From Candidatus Endomicrobiellum cryptotermitis (GTDB taxonomy: Bacteria > Elusimicrobiota > Endomicrobiia > Endomicrobiales > Endomicrobiaceae), in the NCBI GenBank assembly GCA_031257835.1, contig JAIRNY010000020.1:78884-142883 (forward strand): a DNA stretch of 64,000 nt, read 5' to 3'. Made by a program: the position numbers and the translations under genes. The notes beneath the pieces are model-generated. The model searched no databases. It was not told the DNA's origin and was given only the letters and a program-made list of their open reading frames with translations. Position 1 is the first letter of the stretch. Each line of letters opens with the position of its first letter. Shown piece after piece: positions 10,301 to 19,808 of the stretch.

Positions 10301-10789
10301 TTAACCCATTATATTTCTATATTTTTTCCTTTTCACATGTTCTTTTTTTAATTTTTTTAATTCTTCCATAAAAGTATCTATATCAGTAAATTTTCTATAA
10401 ACAGATGCAAATCTTACATATGCTACTAAATCAATGTCCCAAAGCTTTTCTAAAATTTTTTCACCTATAATTGTAGACGGAATTTCCATTATATATTCAC
10501 TAAGGAGCTCATTTTCTACTTCACTTACAAGTTTATCTATAGTTTCGGCAGAAATTTGACATTTTTTACAAGCTCTATCTATACCTAGCCAAATTTTTTT
10601 TCTATCAAAGGGTTCTCTAGAGCTATTTGACTTAACAACCATGATGACTAATTCTTCCGGACGTTCAAAAGTAGTGTACCTTTTTTTGCAGCTAGAACAT
10701 TCTCTACGCCTTCTAACAGCTGATGTGTACTCTACGGGGCGAGAATCTAGTACTTGGTCATCAGTACTAGCACAAAAAGGACATTTCAT
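10301..10789 (-). CDS. nrdR: Transcriptional repressor NrdR
   Basis: MKCPFCASTDDQVLDSRPVEYTSAVRRRRECSSCKKRYTTFER zinc ribbon plus ATP-cone. Confidence 0.95.
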   Translation of the reverse strand: MKCPFCASTDDQVLDSRPVEYTSAVRRRRECSSCKKRYTTFERPEELVIMVVKSNSSREPFDRKKIWLGIDRACKKCQISAETIDKLVSEVENELLSEYIMEIPSTIIGEKILEKLWDIDLVAYVRFASVYRKFTDIDTFMEELKKLKKEHVKRKKYRNIMG

Positions 10790-10970
10790 ATTTTTTCCTT
10801 ACTTTTAGTTTAACAAAATACTATATGTTGTATTACAAACAATCCTACAACATACACATAGTTTTGTCAATCAACCTAAAGGACCTATTTCGTTATTGTT
10901 TTAACAAATATATATATAACAAAGAACTAAAAACTTTTTTTAAAAAATTTCATGGATTTTAAAATTAAAT

Positions 10971-10998
10971 AAAAAAAACCTCGCCATAATAGGCGAAG
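10971..10998 (-). terminator. Intrinsic terminator after the tRNA pair
   Basis: Minus strand CTTCGCC-tattat-GGCGAGG followed by T8. Confidence 0.75.
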
Positions 10999-11021
10999 AA
11001 TTTTACTTTAATTCATATAAA

Positions 11022-11094
11022 AGCCGATGAGAGGATTTGAACCTCCGACCCATTGCTTACGAAGCAATTGCTCTACCAACTGAGCTACATCGGC
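11022..11094 (-). tRNA. tRNA-Thr(CGU)
   Basis: Cloverleaf GCCGATG...CATCGGC; loop TTCGTAA, anticodon CGT; GGTTCAAATCC. Confidence 0.95.
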
Positions 11095-11107
11095 ACAAAT
11101 AGAAATA

Positions 11108-11180
11108 TGCTGAGGGACAGAATCGAACTGTCGACACCAGGTTTTTCAGACCTGTGCTCTACCAACTGAGCTACCTCAGC
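11108..11180 (-). tRNA. tRNA-Phe(GAA)
   Basis: Cloverleaf GCTGAGG...CCTCAGC; loop CTGAAAA, anticodon GAA. Confidence 0.95.
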
Positions 11181-11194
11181 ATAAAATACTTAAA

Positions 11195-11479
11195 CTAACC
11201 TTTACTATATTTTTCAAAAGCCTTTTTACCAGCATCAAAGGCTTCACTTATTTTATCTTTGTTGGACAAAACTTTTTCACGACCTTGCTCATACATTTTC
11301 TTTCCAGCTTTAGCAATATCCTCACTAAAATCATTCACATTGTCAACAATATCTTCACTTAATCTCTTAATATTTTTTCTAGTTTCTTTCCCAGATTTAG
11401 GAGCATATAAAATACCAATAGCTGCACCAACTATTCCCCCTAAAAGAAAAAGCAAAAATGTATCTTTATTATCACTCAT
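11195..11479 (-). CDS. YtxH-domain protein
   Basis: LLGGIVGAAIGILYAPKSGKETRKNIK; ATG at 11479 preceded by AAGGAGAAA. Confidence 0.8.
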   Translation of the reverse strand: MSDNKDTFLLFLLGGIVGAAIGILYAPKSGKETRKNIKRLSEDIVDNVNDFSEDIAKAGKKMYEQGREKVLSNKDKISEAFDAGKKAFEKYSKG

Positions 11480-11771
11480 TTTTTTCTCCTTGCACCTGTT
11501 TTTTCTTTTTATTAATACTAGATACAGCATAGAGAAGAAAAGAAATCATTGAAACAACTGGAGATGAAACCTTTTCAGTTATCAAAGCAACGTTATAAGA
11601 AACCTTATTTATAAGATCAAGTTCGATATTAATTTTAGTAGCTGCTACTTCAATTTCTACTGCCGCTTTCCTTATCTTAATCAAAGTTAAAACAAAACAA
11701 ACTACTCCGACAAGTACAGAGATAGTTAAAATAATAACTGAAATAGTTAATATCAAGTCGATAGATTTCAT
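11472..11771 (-). CDS. DUF948-like membrane protein
   Basis: N-terminal TM plus amphipathic helix; paired with YtxH gene, 8 nt overlap. Confidence 0.65.
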   Translation of the reverse strand: MKSIDLILTISVIILTISVLVGVVCFVLTLIKIRKAAVEIEVAATKINIELDLINKVSYNVALITEKVSSPVVSMISFLLYAVSSINKKKKQVQGEKNE

Positions 11772-11942
11772 TTTTTTGATTGTAACATAAACAAAAAAAC
11801 ATGTCAAATCTCATCTTAAAACAAAATTTACAAACATTCATTATTTAACTTGGCTTAACCCCTAGAGTTTAGTCTATAGTCAAATCAGATAGCTAGATAT
11901 GTTTATAAAGCAGATCTAGTTTAGAGCAATATCTGCTTAGTT

Positions 11943-12202
11943 TGTAAAAGTTCAAACACCTATTGGACTTTTAAAGTCACTTGGCACAGACATAGTTAGT
12001 TTGCTCTAGTGTAGAGCCTTATCTACGTTACTAGAGCAATCGCAACAAACATTTAATCAATTTAGCAAACTTGCAAAATGGTAAGACAAGAAAGACTTAT
12101 ATGTATTTTGCTTCAAACAATGCTAATTTGCAATATTAAATGTTTATTGCTCATAGAACGCTCTTTGAGCTAACTCCGATAAGATTCTAAACTAGACCAA
12201 AT
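11943..12202. repeat. Dispersed hairpin repeat copy A (conserved flank 11943-11998, core 11999-12202)
   Basis: Core shares most of its length with copies at 32206-32414 and 43815-44133; terminal inverted arms GTTTGSTCTAGT...TTATC. Confidence 0.85.
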
Positions 12203-12413
12203 TAAACTTAATAACACTTTATTTTGTCTACTCCTTAGTGTTAATCCGCTAAGTTCAGGATCAAATATAGCACAAACTATATCAAAAACTCATGAACAAA
12301 CACAAACAGTTATAACCGAAGTCCAAGAAGCAGCAACAAGTTGTTGCGCTTTTAATAGACTTCTTAAAAGCTTTACTCAACAGACATTAATAAAATATAC
12401 AAAGCCAAGCTGA
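12183..12413 (+). pseudogene. Open coding-like fragment of unknown protein downstream of repeat A
   Basis: No start codon; 76 open codons incl. LSSGSNIAQTISKTHEQTQTVITEVQEAATSCCAFNRLLKSFTQQTLIKYTKPS*. Confidence 0.4.
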
Positions 12414-12440
12414 TGCAAAAACTATCTAGCTTGGCTTTGT
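12399..12440 (-). terminator. Intrinsic terminator overlapping the uvrB 3' end
   Basis: Perfect 13 bp inverted repeat acaaagccaagct / agcttggctttgt followed by T-rich minus strand. Confidence 0.7.
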
Positions 12441-14441
12441 TTTACCAGACTTCATATCTTTAAGCTCTAACATCCTATCTCTTAAAATAGTAGCAGACTC
12501 AAAATCTAAATTTTCTGCTGCAGTTTTCATCTGCATTTCTATATCTTTAATTATTGAATCTATATTCTTTTTGGTAATTTTATAATCAAATTTTTCTTCT
12601 GACATCATATATGTAAGGGATTCTTTTTTTGATAAGTTTTTAAACTCTTCAAGTTCATAAACTGCTTTAATTATTGTTTTTGGCTGAATATTATTTTTTT
12701 TGTTGTACTCTAATTGCTTTGCTCTACGCCTAGCCATCTCTGTCAATGCTTTTTGCATTGAGCTTGTGATAATATCAGCATAAAATATTACACGTCCATC
12801 AACATTCCTTGCTGCTCTTCCACAAATCTGTATTAAAGTCGATTCAGAACGTAAAAAACCTTCTTTGTCTGCATCTAAAACCACAACTAGCGAAACTTCT
12901 GGTAAATCTAAACCTTCTCTTAAAAGATTTATCCCTACTAAAACATCAAATTTCCCAAGACGTAAATTTTTAAGTAACTCTATTCTTGTTAAAGCATCTA
13001 TTTCAGAATGTAAGTATTCCACTCTAAAACCCTTTTCTTTAAGGAAAACCGTCAAATCTTCTGACATTTTTTTTGTTAAGGTGGTTATCAAAACTCTCTG
13101 CTTTTTATTAACAGTTTTTTGAACTTCTTCCATCAAGTCACGTACTTGACCATTGATAGGTCGTACAACAACTTCTGGATCTACTAAACCTGTAGGTCTA
13201 ATAATTAAATCTACTATACTATTTTTGCTTCTTTCTAGTTCATACTTTCCTGGCGTGGCAGAGACCATCATAAACTTTCTTATTAAACTTTCAAATTCTC
13301 TAAACTTCATAGGTCTATTATCTAGAGCTGAAGGCAGTCTAAACCCAAAATCAACAAGAGTTTGTTTTCTGCTTCTATCTCCTTCATACATCCCTCTTAT
13401 CTGAGGTAACAAAATATGAGATTCATCTGCTATCATTAAAAAATCATCATTCTCTTGTAAAAAATAGTCTATCAATGTGGTTGGTCTAACTCCTGGCAAC
13501 TTCCCAGCAAGATGTCTTGAATAATTTTCAACACCATTACAAAAACCAGTTTCTCTCAACATTTCCATATCATACTTAGTTCTCTGTTTTAGACGTTGAG
13601 CTTCTAAAAGTTTATTTTGAGATTTTAACACTTTAAGATGTTCTTCTAACTCAATCTCTATACTTTTTATAGCTTTATCAATTTTTTCTTTACCTATTAC
13701 AAAAAGCTTTGCAGGATAAATATAAGATTGCTTTTTTTTAGAAATAATTTCTCTGGTAATTGGGTTAAACTCTTTTATACTTTCTATTGTATCGCCAAAA
13801 AATTCAACTCTTATTGCTGTCTCAAGATAAGCAGGAAAAATTTCTACAGTGTCACCCTTGACTCTAAACCTTCCACGAATAAACTCAACGTTGTTCCTCT
13901 CATACTGGCTAGATATAAGCTCATTTAAAAGATTGTCCATGGACTTGTCTTCCCCAGCCACTATTTTAATACACATATTTTGATAATCTTTAGGGGCCCC
14001 TAAATTATATATGCAGGACACCGAAGCTACTACTATAACATCTTTTCTTTCAAGCAGAGAAGTCGTAGCTTTAAGGCGTAATCTATCTATATGGTCATTT
14101 ATTGAAGCATCTTTTTCTATATATGTGTCACTTGAGGGTATATAAGCCTCTGGCTGATAATAATCATAATAGGATATAAAATACTCTACAGCATTATTAG
14201 GGAAAAACGATCTAAACTCTGCATAAGTTTGAGCAGCCAAAATTTTATTTGGCGACATTATCAGCGTTGGCTTTTGAAGTTTCTCGATAATATTTGCCAT
14301 AACAAAAGTTTTTCCAGAACCTGTAACGCCAAGCAAAACTTGAGATTGTTTATCATTTAAATAATTATTATAAAGCTTTTCTATTGCTTCTGGTTGGTCG
14401 CCTGAGGGCTCAAAGTTAGAAACTAACTTAAATTTTTCCAT
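12426..14441 (-). CDS. uvrB: Excinuclease ABC subunit B
   Basis: GVTGSGKTFVMANII, YYDYYQPEAYIP, DESH, LLREGLDLPEVSLV, C-terminal UVR motif. Confidence 0.97.
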   Translation of the reverse strand: MEKFKLVSNFEPSGDQPEAIEKLYNNYLNDKQSQVLLGVTGSGKTFVMANIIEKLQKPTLIMSPNKILAAQTYAEFRSFFPNNAVEYFISYYDYYQPEAYIPSSDTYIEKDASINDHIDRLRLKATTSLLERKDVIVVASVSCIYNLGAPKDYQNMCIKIVAGEDKSMDNLLNELISSQYERNNVEFIRGRFRVKGDTVEIFPAYLETAIRVEFFGDTIESIKEFNPITREIISKKKQSYIYPAKLFVIGKEKIDKAIKSIEIELEEHLKVLKSQNKLLEAQRLKQRTKYDMEMLRETGFCNGVENYSRHLAGKLPGVRPTTLIDYFLQENDDFLMIADESHILLPQIRGMYEGDRSRKQTLVDFGFRLPSALDNRPMKFREFESLIRKFMMVSATPGKYELERSKNSIVDLIIRPTGLVDPEVVVRPINGQVRDLMEEVQKTVNKKQRVLITTLTKKMSEDLTVFLKEKGFRVEYLHSEIDALTRIELLKNLRLGKFDVLVGINLLREGLDLPEVSLVVVLDADKEGFLRSESTLIQICGRAARNVDGRVIFYADIITSSMQKALTEMARRRAKQLEYNKKNNIQPKTIIKAVYELEEFKNLSKKESLTYMMSEEKFDYKITKKNIDSIIKDIEMQMKTAAENLDFESATILRDRMLELKDMKSGKTKPS

Positions 14442-15171
14442 TTTTAAACTTTAATCTCTTTAACAAATTAAAATTTGTTTGGTCTATTTGTAGCGGAGTA
14501 ACAGATATATATCCTTTGCCTATCATGTCAACATCTGTGTTTTTACTTTCGCCAGTAGCAACATATCTACCTGAAAGTCTGTAAAAAAAGTTACCTTTTT
14601 TATCTACAACTGTCTCAATATTTTCATCATAAGTTCTAAACCCTAACGGAACTATCTTTAGACCTTTATAATCGTTAGGTATATTAACATTTAAACAAAC
14701 ATTTTGAAACCTTTCTTTATTCTCTAATATTATCTCACAAATTCGCCTTGTAGCAATAGCAGAATGCGTATACTCTTTAGCATACATTTGACCAGCTGAC
14801 ACAGCTATTGATGGTATGCCGTTTAATGCTCCTTCCCGTGCAGCGCCTACAGTGCCAGAATAAATTACATCTTGGCCTAAATTAGGACAAGTATTTATAC
14901 CAGAAACAACTAAATCTATTTCAACTTTTAAAAATGAATAAAGTCCAAACTTTACACAATCAGCAGGCGTACCGCCTTTAATTACATAAAAATCTTTCTT
15001 TACCTTTTCTACCTTTTTATATTTTGAAAGAGTTATACAATGTCCTGCACCAGACATTTGATATTTTGGAACAATTACATAAACTTTGGCAATTTTAGAC
15101 AACTCCTCTACAAGAGGTAAAAGACCTGGACCTCTCATACCATCATCATTAGAAATTAGGATTTTATACAC
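14428..15171 (-). CDS. surE: 5'-nucleotidase SurE
   Basis: ILISNDDGMRGPGL, VSGINTCPNLGQDVIYSGTVGAAREG. Confidence 0.96.
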   Translation of the reverse strand: MYKILISNDDGMRGPGLLPLVEELSKIAKVYVIVPKYQMSGAGHCITLSKYKKVEKVKKDFYVIKGGTPADCVKFGLYSFLKVEIDLVVSGINTCPNLGQDVIYSGTVGAAREGALNGIPSIAVSAGQMYAKEYTHSAIATRRICEIILENKERFQNVCLNVNIPNDYKGLKIVPLGFRTYDENIETVVDKKGNFFYRLSGRYVATGESKNTDVDMIGKGYISVTPLQIDQTNFNLLKRLKFKNGKI

Positions 15172-16238
15172 TGGACTATTTCCTTAAATATTAAATCTTG
15201 AGATAACTTATAAGAAATGTTATGACTATTCAAATTTACATTTAAATGTAAATTTGAATATAAAACTTTTATAGCATTACCTAGATTTTGTTCATTTAAA
15301 TTTTTTTCTTCTATAACTATAATTTTTTCATCTTCTGCTTCTTTTGCGTTCCAATACTGATGGTTATCTGTCGCATATGGATATGGAATAAACACTGCAG
15401 GCTTATTTAAAGTTTTTACTTCAAAAACTGTTCCCGCTCCAGAACGGCATATAACAATATCACTAACAGCATAAGCATCATATATGTTATGCATGTATTC
15501 AAAAACTTTATAGTTCTTGTTTAGCTCTACTAATTTTAAAATTTCAGAATAGTTTTTATAACCAGTAATATGTATTACTTGCATTTGTTTATTTTTGGAC
15601 ATTTCTAAAAGAGTTTTACAAGCAACTTCGTTAAGTTTTATTGCACCTAAACTACCACCAAAAATTAAAACCGTAAAAATATTATCCATAAGATTTAATT
15701 TTTTTAATGCCATTAATTTAGATGTACGTAAAATTTCTTCTCTTATAGGATAACCAGAAAAGATAACGTTATCGCTTTTAAAATATTTTCTTGAATACTC
15801 AAAACTTATAAAAGTTTTGTCGACTATCTTACTTAAAATTATATTAGCTTTACCTGGTAAAGTGTTTTGTTCATGTATAAAAGTTTTTCTCCTTAAAATT
15901 TTTGCCACAAAAATAGTAGGCACAGACATATACCCGCCAGTCCCAATAACAGCTGCAGGCTTTAATATAAAAATATATTTTAACACTCTTAGTAACGACC
16001 ATTTTAGCTTAACTAAAAACAAAACTAATGAAAAAGAAATTTTTCTTGGCATGCCAGAAAGATTAAACAAAATATATTCAAAACCGTTATTTTTTAAAAT
16101 TTCAATAGAAACTTTATTATTAGTTATAAAAAAAATTGGATTATAACCATTCTTTTTAAATTCTTTTGCCAATGTAATGCCAGGGTAAATATGGCCACCA
16201 GTGCCACTTAAAGCAACAATTACATTTTTGTTCTTCAT
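15156..16238 (-). CDS. murG: UDP-GlcNAc transferase MurG
   Basis: GTGGHIYPGITLA, GTGGYMSVP, FGGSLGA, CRSGAGTVFE. Confidence 0.96.
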   Translation of the reverse strand: MKNKNVIVALSGTGGHIYPGITLAKEFKKNGYNPIFFITNNKVSIEILKNNGFEYILFNLSGMPRKISFSLVLFLVKLKWSLLRVLKYIFILKPAAVIGTGGYMSVPTIFVAKILRRKTFIHEQNTLPGKANIILSKIVDKTFISFEYSRKYFKSDNVIFSGYPIREEILRTSKLMALKKLNLMDNIFTVLIFGGSLGAIKLNEVACKTLLEMSKNKQMQVIHITGYKNYSEILKLVELNKNYKVFEYMHNIYDAYAVSDIVICRSGAGTVFEVKTLNKPAVFIPYPYATDNHQYWNAKEAEDEKIIVIEEKNLNEQNLGNAIKVLYSNLHLNVNLNSHNISYKLSQDLIFKEIVQCIKS

Positions 16239-16272
16239 AAAATCCTTACTTATAAACGATGCCTATATATAA

Positions 16273-17373
16273 CTATTTTAACCTAGAATATTGTGATAAA
16301 TTAATTAGTATACCGACAGCTGCCATATTAATAACCAAAGACGTACCTCCAAAAGAAATAAAGGGAAGCGGCAACCCCTTTGCAGGAAAAATACCCGTAG
16401 TAACAGACAAATTTATAATCGCTTGAAACACTATTAAACAAGTTATCCCTAAACACAGATACTTAGAAAAATTGTCTGGCATACATTTACTCATTTTCAA
16501 ACCTTTAAAAAATATATACATAAAAAAAATAATAACAAAACTTGCTCCAATAAATCCTAACTCTTCACCAATAACAGGAAAAATAAAATCAGTATGCACT
16601 TCCGGCAAATACATAAGTTTTATTTCGCTTTTACCAACACCTTTACCCAAAAAACCACCCGACCCTAACGCGTTTAAAGCTTGTTTCACCTGATACGAAG
16701 ATGCGTCAATGTTTATAAAAGAAGCAAGATAATCTTTAAACCTCAATAATCTATAAGGTTTTCTTACAATCTCCTCTGCCACTAAAATTATTATACTTAG
16801 TACTCCTAGCAGTACAGCTTTCATTCTAATGCCAGCACAAAAAAGCATCGCAAAACACACACATGCTATTAAAACAGGTGTACCTAAGTCCGGTTCTAAA
16901 ACTATCGGAACAAGCATTAATACTACAAGTAGGGTAGGAGCAAAAAGACCTATCCATTTATCTATTAAATCCTTTTTTCTTGATATAAAATCAGCCACTA
17001 TTACAACCATAGCAATTTTAGCAAGCTCTGATGGCTGTACTGTAAAAAAAGATACAGATAACCATCTTTTTGCTCCTAGTCTAGACACGCCAATAAATAA
17101 AACTACTACCACACACACCAATGTAAAAAAATATATTAGTTTAGAATACTTTTGATATATATTATAGTCTAGTAAAAAACCTGTAATAAACATAGTAACA
17201 AAACCTAAACAAACCCACAATATTTGCTTAACAAAAAACTTGTAAGGGCTTGCCCACTTTATGTCTGCCATTATAACACTGGAAGAAAATACCATAAAAG
17301 AACCAAAAATGATACCTATACAAATTATTATTATTAAAGTATAGTCGTACTTTGAAAAGTCAATTTTAAACAT
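16273..17373 (-). CDS. ftsW: SEDS protein FtsW
   Basis: RLGAKRWL, VQPSELAK, EPDLGT, FPVIGEELGFIGA, GLPLPFISFGGTSL. Confidence 0.95.
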   Translation of the reverse strand: MFKIDFSKYDYTLIIIICIGIIFGSFMVFSSSVIMADIKWASPYKFFVKQILWVCLGFVTMFITGFLLDYNIYQKYSKLIYFFTLVCVVVVLFIGVSRLGAKRWLSVSFFTVQPSELAKIAMVVIVADFISRKKDLIDKWIGLFAPTLLVVLMLVPIVLEPDLGTPVLIACVCFAMLFCAGIRMKAVLLGVLSIIILVAEEIVRKPYRLLRFKDYLASFINIDASSYQVKQALNALGSGGFLGKGVGKSEIKLMYLPEVHTDFIFPVIGEELGFIGASFVIIFFMYIFFKGLKMSKCMPDNFSKYLCLGITCLIVFQAIINLSVTTGIFPAKGLPLPFISFGGTSLVINMAAVGILINLSQYSRLK

Positions 17374-17380
17374 AAAAAAC

Positions 17381-18703
17381 CTATTTACCTAACTTATTTA
17401 CAAGAGATTTAAAAATGTTGCCTCTTTCTTCAAAATTTGTAAAACTGTCAAAAGATGCACAAGCAGGAGAAAATAAAACTATATCACCATCTTTAGAATT
17501 CATATAAGCCTGTCTTAAAGCTTGTTCTAAACTTTTAGAATCAAAAAAGGTACTAGCACCACGTAAATCCTTCTTAATTTTATTTGAAGCTTCCCCTATA
17601 AGAAATACTGCTTTTACTTTTTTCTTTATAAGCTGCTTTAATGGAGTATATGGAACCCCTTTATCTTGGCCTCCCATAATAAGATTAATATTTTTGTCAA
17701 AAGATTCTAGAGCAACCCTGGTAGAATCAACATTTGTAGCTTTTGAATCATTATAGTAACTAACACCATTTATAGCTTTTACAAACTCTATTCTATGAGG
17801 TACACCTTTATATTTTGAAATGATTTTTTCTATAGATTTTAAGTGTATTCCCGCAACATAAGTAGCTGCAAATGAAGCCAAAATATTTTCTATATTATGC
17901 ATTCCAACAATATTAATTCTAGGTTCTATTTGAAAATGTTTTTTGTCAATTTGTATAACTATTTTTCCATCGTTATAAAACACTCCACTTTTTAAAGGTT
18001 TTTTACTAAAAAATATTACTCTCGATTTGGCTTTTTTAGCTAAATTAGCGCATATTTTATCGTCATAATTTACTACTAAAAAATCGTTTTTAGTCTGGTT
18101 AACAAATATATTTTGTTTTGATTTTATATAAGCTCTCATCGTCTTATGATGGTTAAGATGGTCTGGAGTAATATTTAGAAGTACAGATATATTTGCTTTA
18201 AAATTAGGTGAATCCTCTAATTGATAACTTGAAAGCTCCATAGTTATGTAAGTATCTTTTGTAGTTTTTAAAGCTTTATCCGATAATGGAATGCCTATAT
18301 TCCCAACAACAATAGAATTTTTGTGTTCCGACTTTATTATCTTAGAAATTAAGTCAGCAGTTGTAGTTTTCCCATTTGTACCTGTAACTGCTATAATCTT
18401 TCTATACTTAGAGTTTAAAAGTGCAAAAGATAGTTCACTTAATATTTGTATTTTTTTACTTTGAGCTTTTTTTAAAATAGAAATGTCTGGACACAATCCT
18501 GGACTTTTAATAATGATATTTGAACTTAAAATTTTGTCAGAATGGCAACCACCAAGTTCCACTGAAACTTTTTTATTTAAATTCTCTAACTTTTTTGTCT
18601 TTCCAACATCGCTAGCAAAAACACTGTTCCCTAATTTAACCGCAAGGTTTGCTGCAGAAATTCCACTTTTTCCAAGTCCTAAAACGCTAATATTATTTTT
18701 CAT
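17381..18703 (-). CDS. murD: UDP-MurNAc-L-alanine:D-glutamate ligase
   Basis: VTGTNGKTTTADLI, LNITPDHLNHH, YNDSKATNVDST, LFSPACASFDSFTNFEERG. Confidence 0.95.
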   Translation of the reverse strand: MKNNISVLGLGKSGISAANLAVKLGNSVFASDVGKTKKLENLNKKVSVELGGCHSDKILSSNIIIKSPGLCPDISILKKAQSKKIQILSELSFALLNSKYRKIIAVTGTNGKTTTADLISKIIKSEHKNSIVVGNIGIPLSDKALKTTKDTYITMELSSYQLEDSPNFKANISVLLNITPDHLNHHKTMRAYIKSKQNIFVNQTKNDFLVVNYDDKICANLAKKAKSRVIFFSKKPLKSGVFYNDGKIVIQIDKKHFQIEPRINIVGMHNIENILASFAATYVAGIHLKSIEKIISKYKGVPHRIEFVKAINGVSYYNDSKATNVDSTRVALESFDKNINLIMGGQDKGVPYTPLKQLIKKKVKAVFLIGEASNKIKKDLRGASTFFDSKSLEQALRQAYMNSKDGDIVLFSPACASFDSFTNFEERGNIFKSLVNKLGK

Positions 18704-18707
18704 TAGA

Positions 18708-19793
18708 TTATCTCAATTTCAAAGAAGCAAAAGAAAGTATTGCAAGGATTATTCCTACAACCCAAAATCTTATTACAACTTTAGTTTCAGAAAGTCCAAG
18801 CATTTCAAAGTGATGGTGTATAGGCGTCATTTTAAAAATTCTTTTTTTAGTCCTTTTGTAATAAAAAACCTGAAGGAGTACAGAACAGGTTTCCACAACA
18901 AAAACGCCTCCAAGTAAAACTAAAATAAGTTCTTGTTTTATAAACACTGCTATCATCCCTAAAATTCCACCTAAAAACAAACTACCCGTATCTCCCATAA
19001 AAATTTCTGCTGGATGAGAATTATACCATAAAAAACCAAGTCCAGAACCTAAAATAGCACACGAAAATATTGCAATTTCTCCTGATCCTGAAACATGGAT
19101 TATTTTTAAGTAGTTAGCTATTTGTATATGCCCTGCAAAATAGGAAAACAATGTAAGACCAAAAGCAACAATTATTATATTGCCTATCGCAAGACCATCC
19201 AGACCATCTGTTAAATTAACAGCGTTAGAACTGCCTACAACTGTAATTATTACAAAAACTATATAAAAGAAAGAAAAGTTCACAAACAAACTTTTAAAAA
19301 AAGGAATATTGACAAGCGTTGCATAATCTGTATTTGAAGGGAAAAAGCTTAAATATGCGGCAAGCGTTGCAGCAAAAACAGTTTGTCCAAAAAGTTTACC
19401 TTTAGCAGAAAGACCATCAGAACTATGTTTCTTTAATTTTAAATAGTCATCACTCCAACCTAAAAAACCAAACCATAAAGTGCCACACAAAAGCCAAATA
19501 ATAAACCTATTGTCAAGTTTTGCCCACAGCAAAGTTGATATAACAACAGATATTATTATTAAAAGACCTCCCATAGTAGGAGTACCGTTTTTGCTTAAAT
19601 GTGGAATAGGACCATATTCTCTAACAATCTGTTTAATTTTAAAATTCTTTAGTTTTTTTATTATATATGGGCCAAATATAAAACATATTAAAAGGCTTGT
19701 TAAAATAGCTCCGCCACCTCTAAATGTAATGTAACCAAAAAGGTTAAAAGGAGTAAAAATGTTATTTAAATTATAAAATATATGGTATAACAT
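18708..19793 (-). CDS. mraY: Phospho-MurNAc-pentapeptide transferase MraY
   Basis: GTPTMGGLLI, NLTDGLDGLAIG, FMGDTGSLFLGG, MTPIHHHFEMLG. Confidence 0.96.
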   Translation of the reverse strand: MLYHIFYNLNNIFTPFNLFGYITFRGGGAILTSLLICFIFGPYIIKKLKNFKIKQIVREYGPIPHLSKNGTPTMGGLLIIISVVISTLLWAKLDNRFIIWLLCGTLWFGFLGWSDDYLKLKKHSSDGLSAKGKLFGQTVFAATLAAYLSFFPSNTDYATLVNIPFFKSLFVNFSFFYIVFVIITVVGSSNAVNLTDGLDGLAIGNIIIVAFGLTLFSYFAGHIQIANYLKIIHVSGSGEIAIFSCAILGSGLGFLWYNSHPAEIFMGDTGSLFLGGILGMIAVFIKQELILVLLGGVFVVETCSVLLQVFYYKRTKKRIFKMTPIHHHFEMLGLSETKVVIRFWVVGIILAILSFASLKLR

Positions 19794-19808
19794 TAATTGT
19801 TTTGCCTC

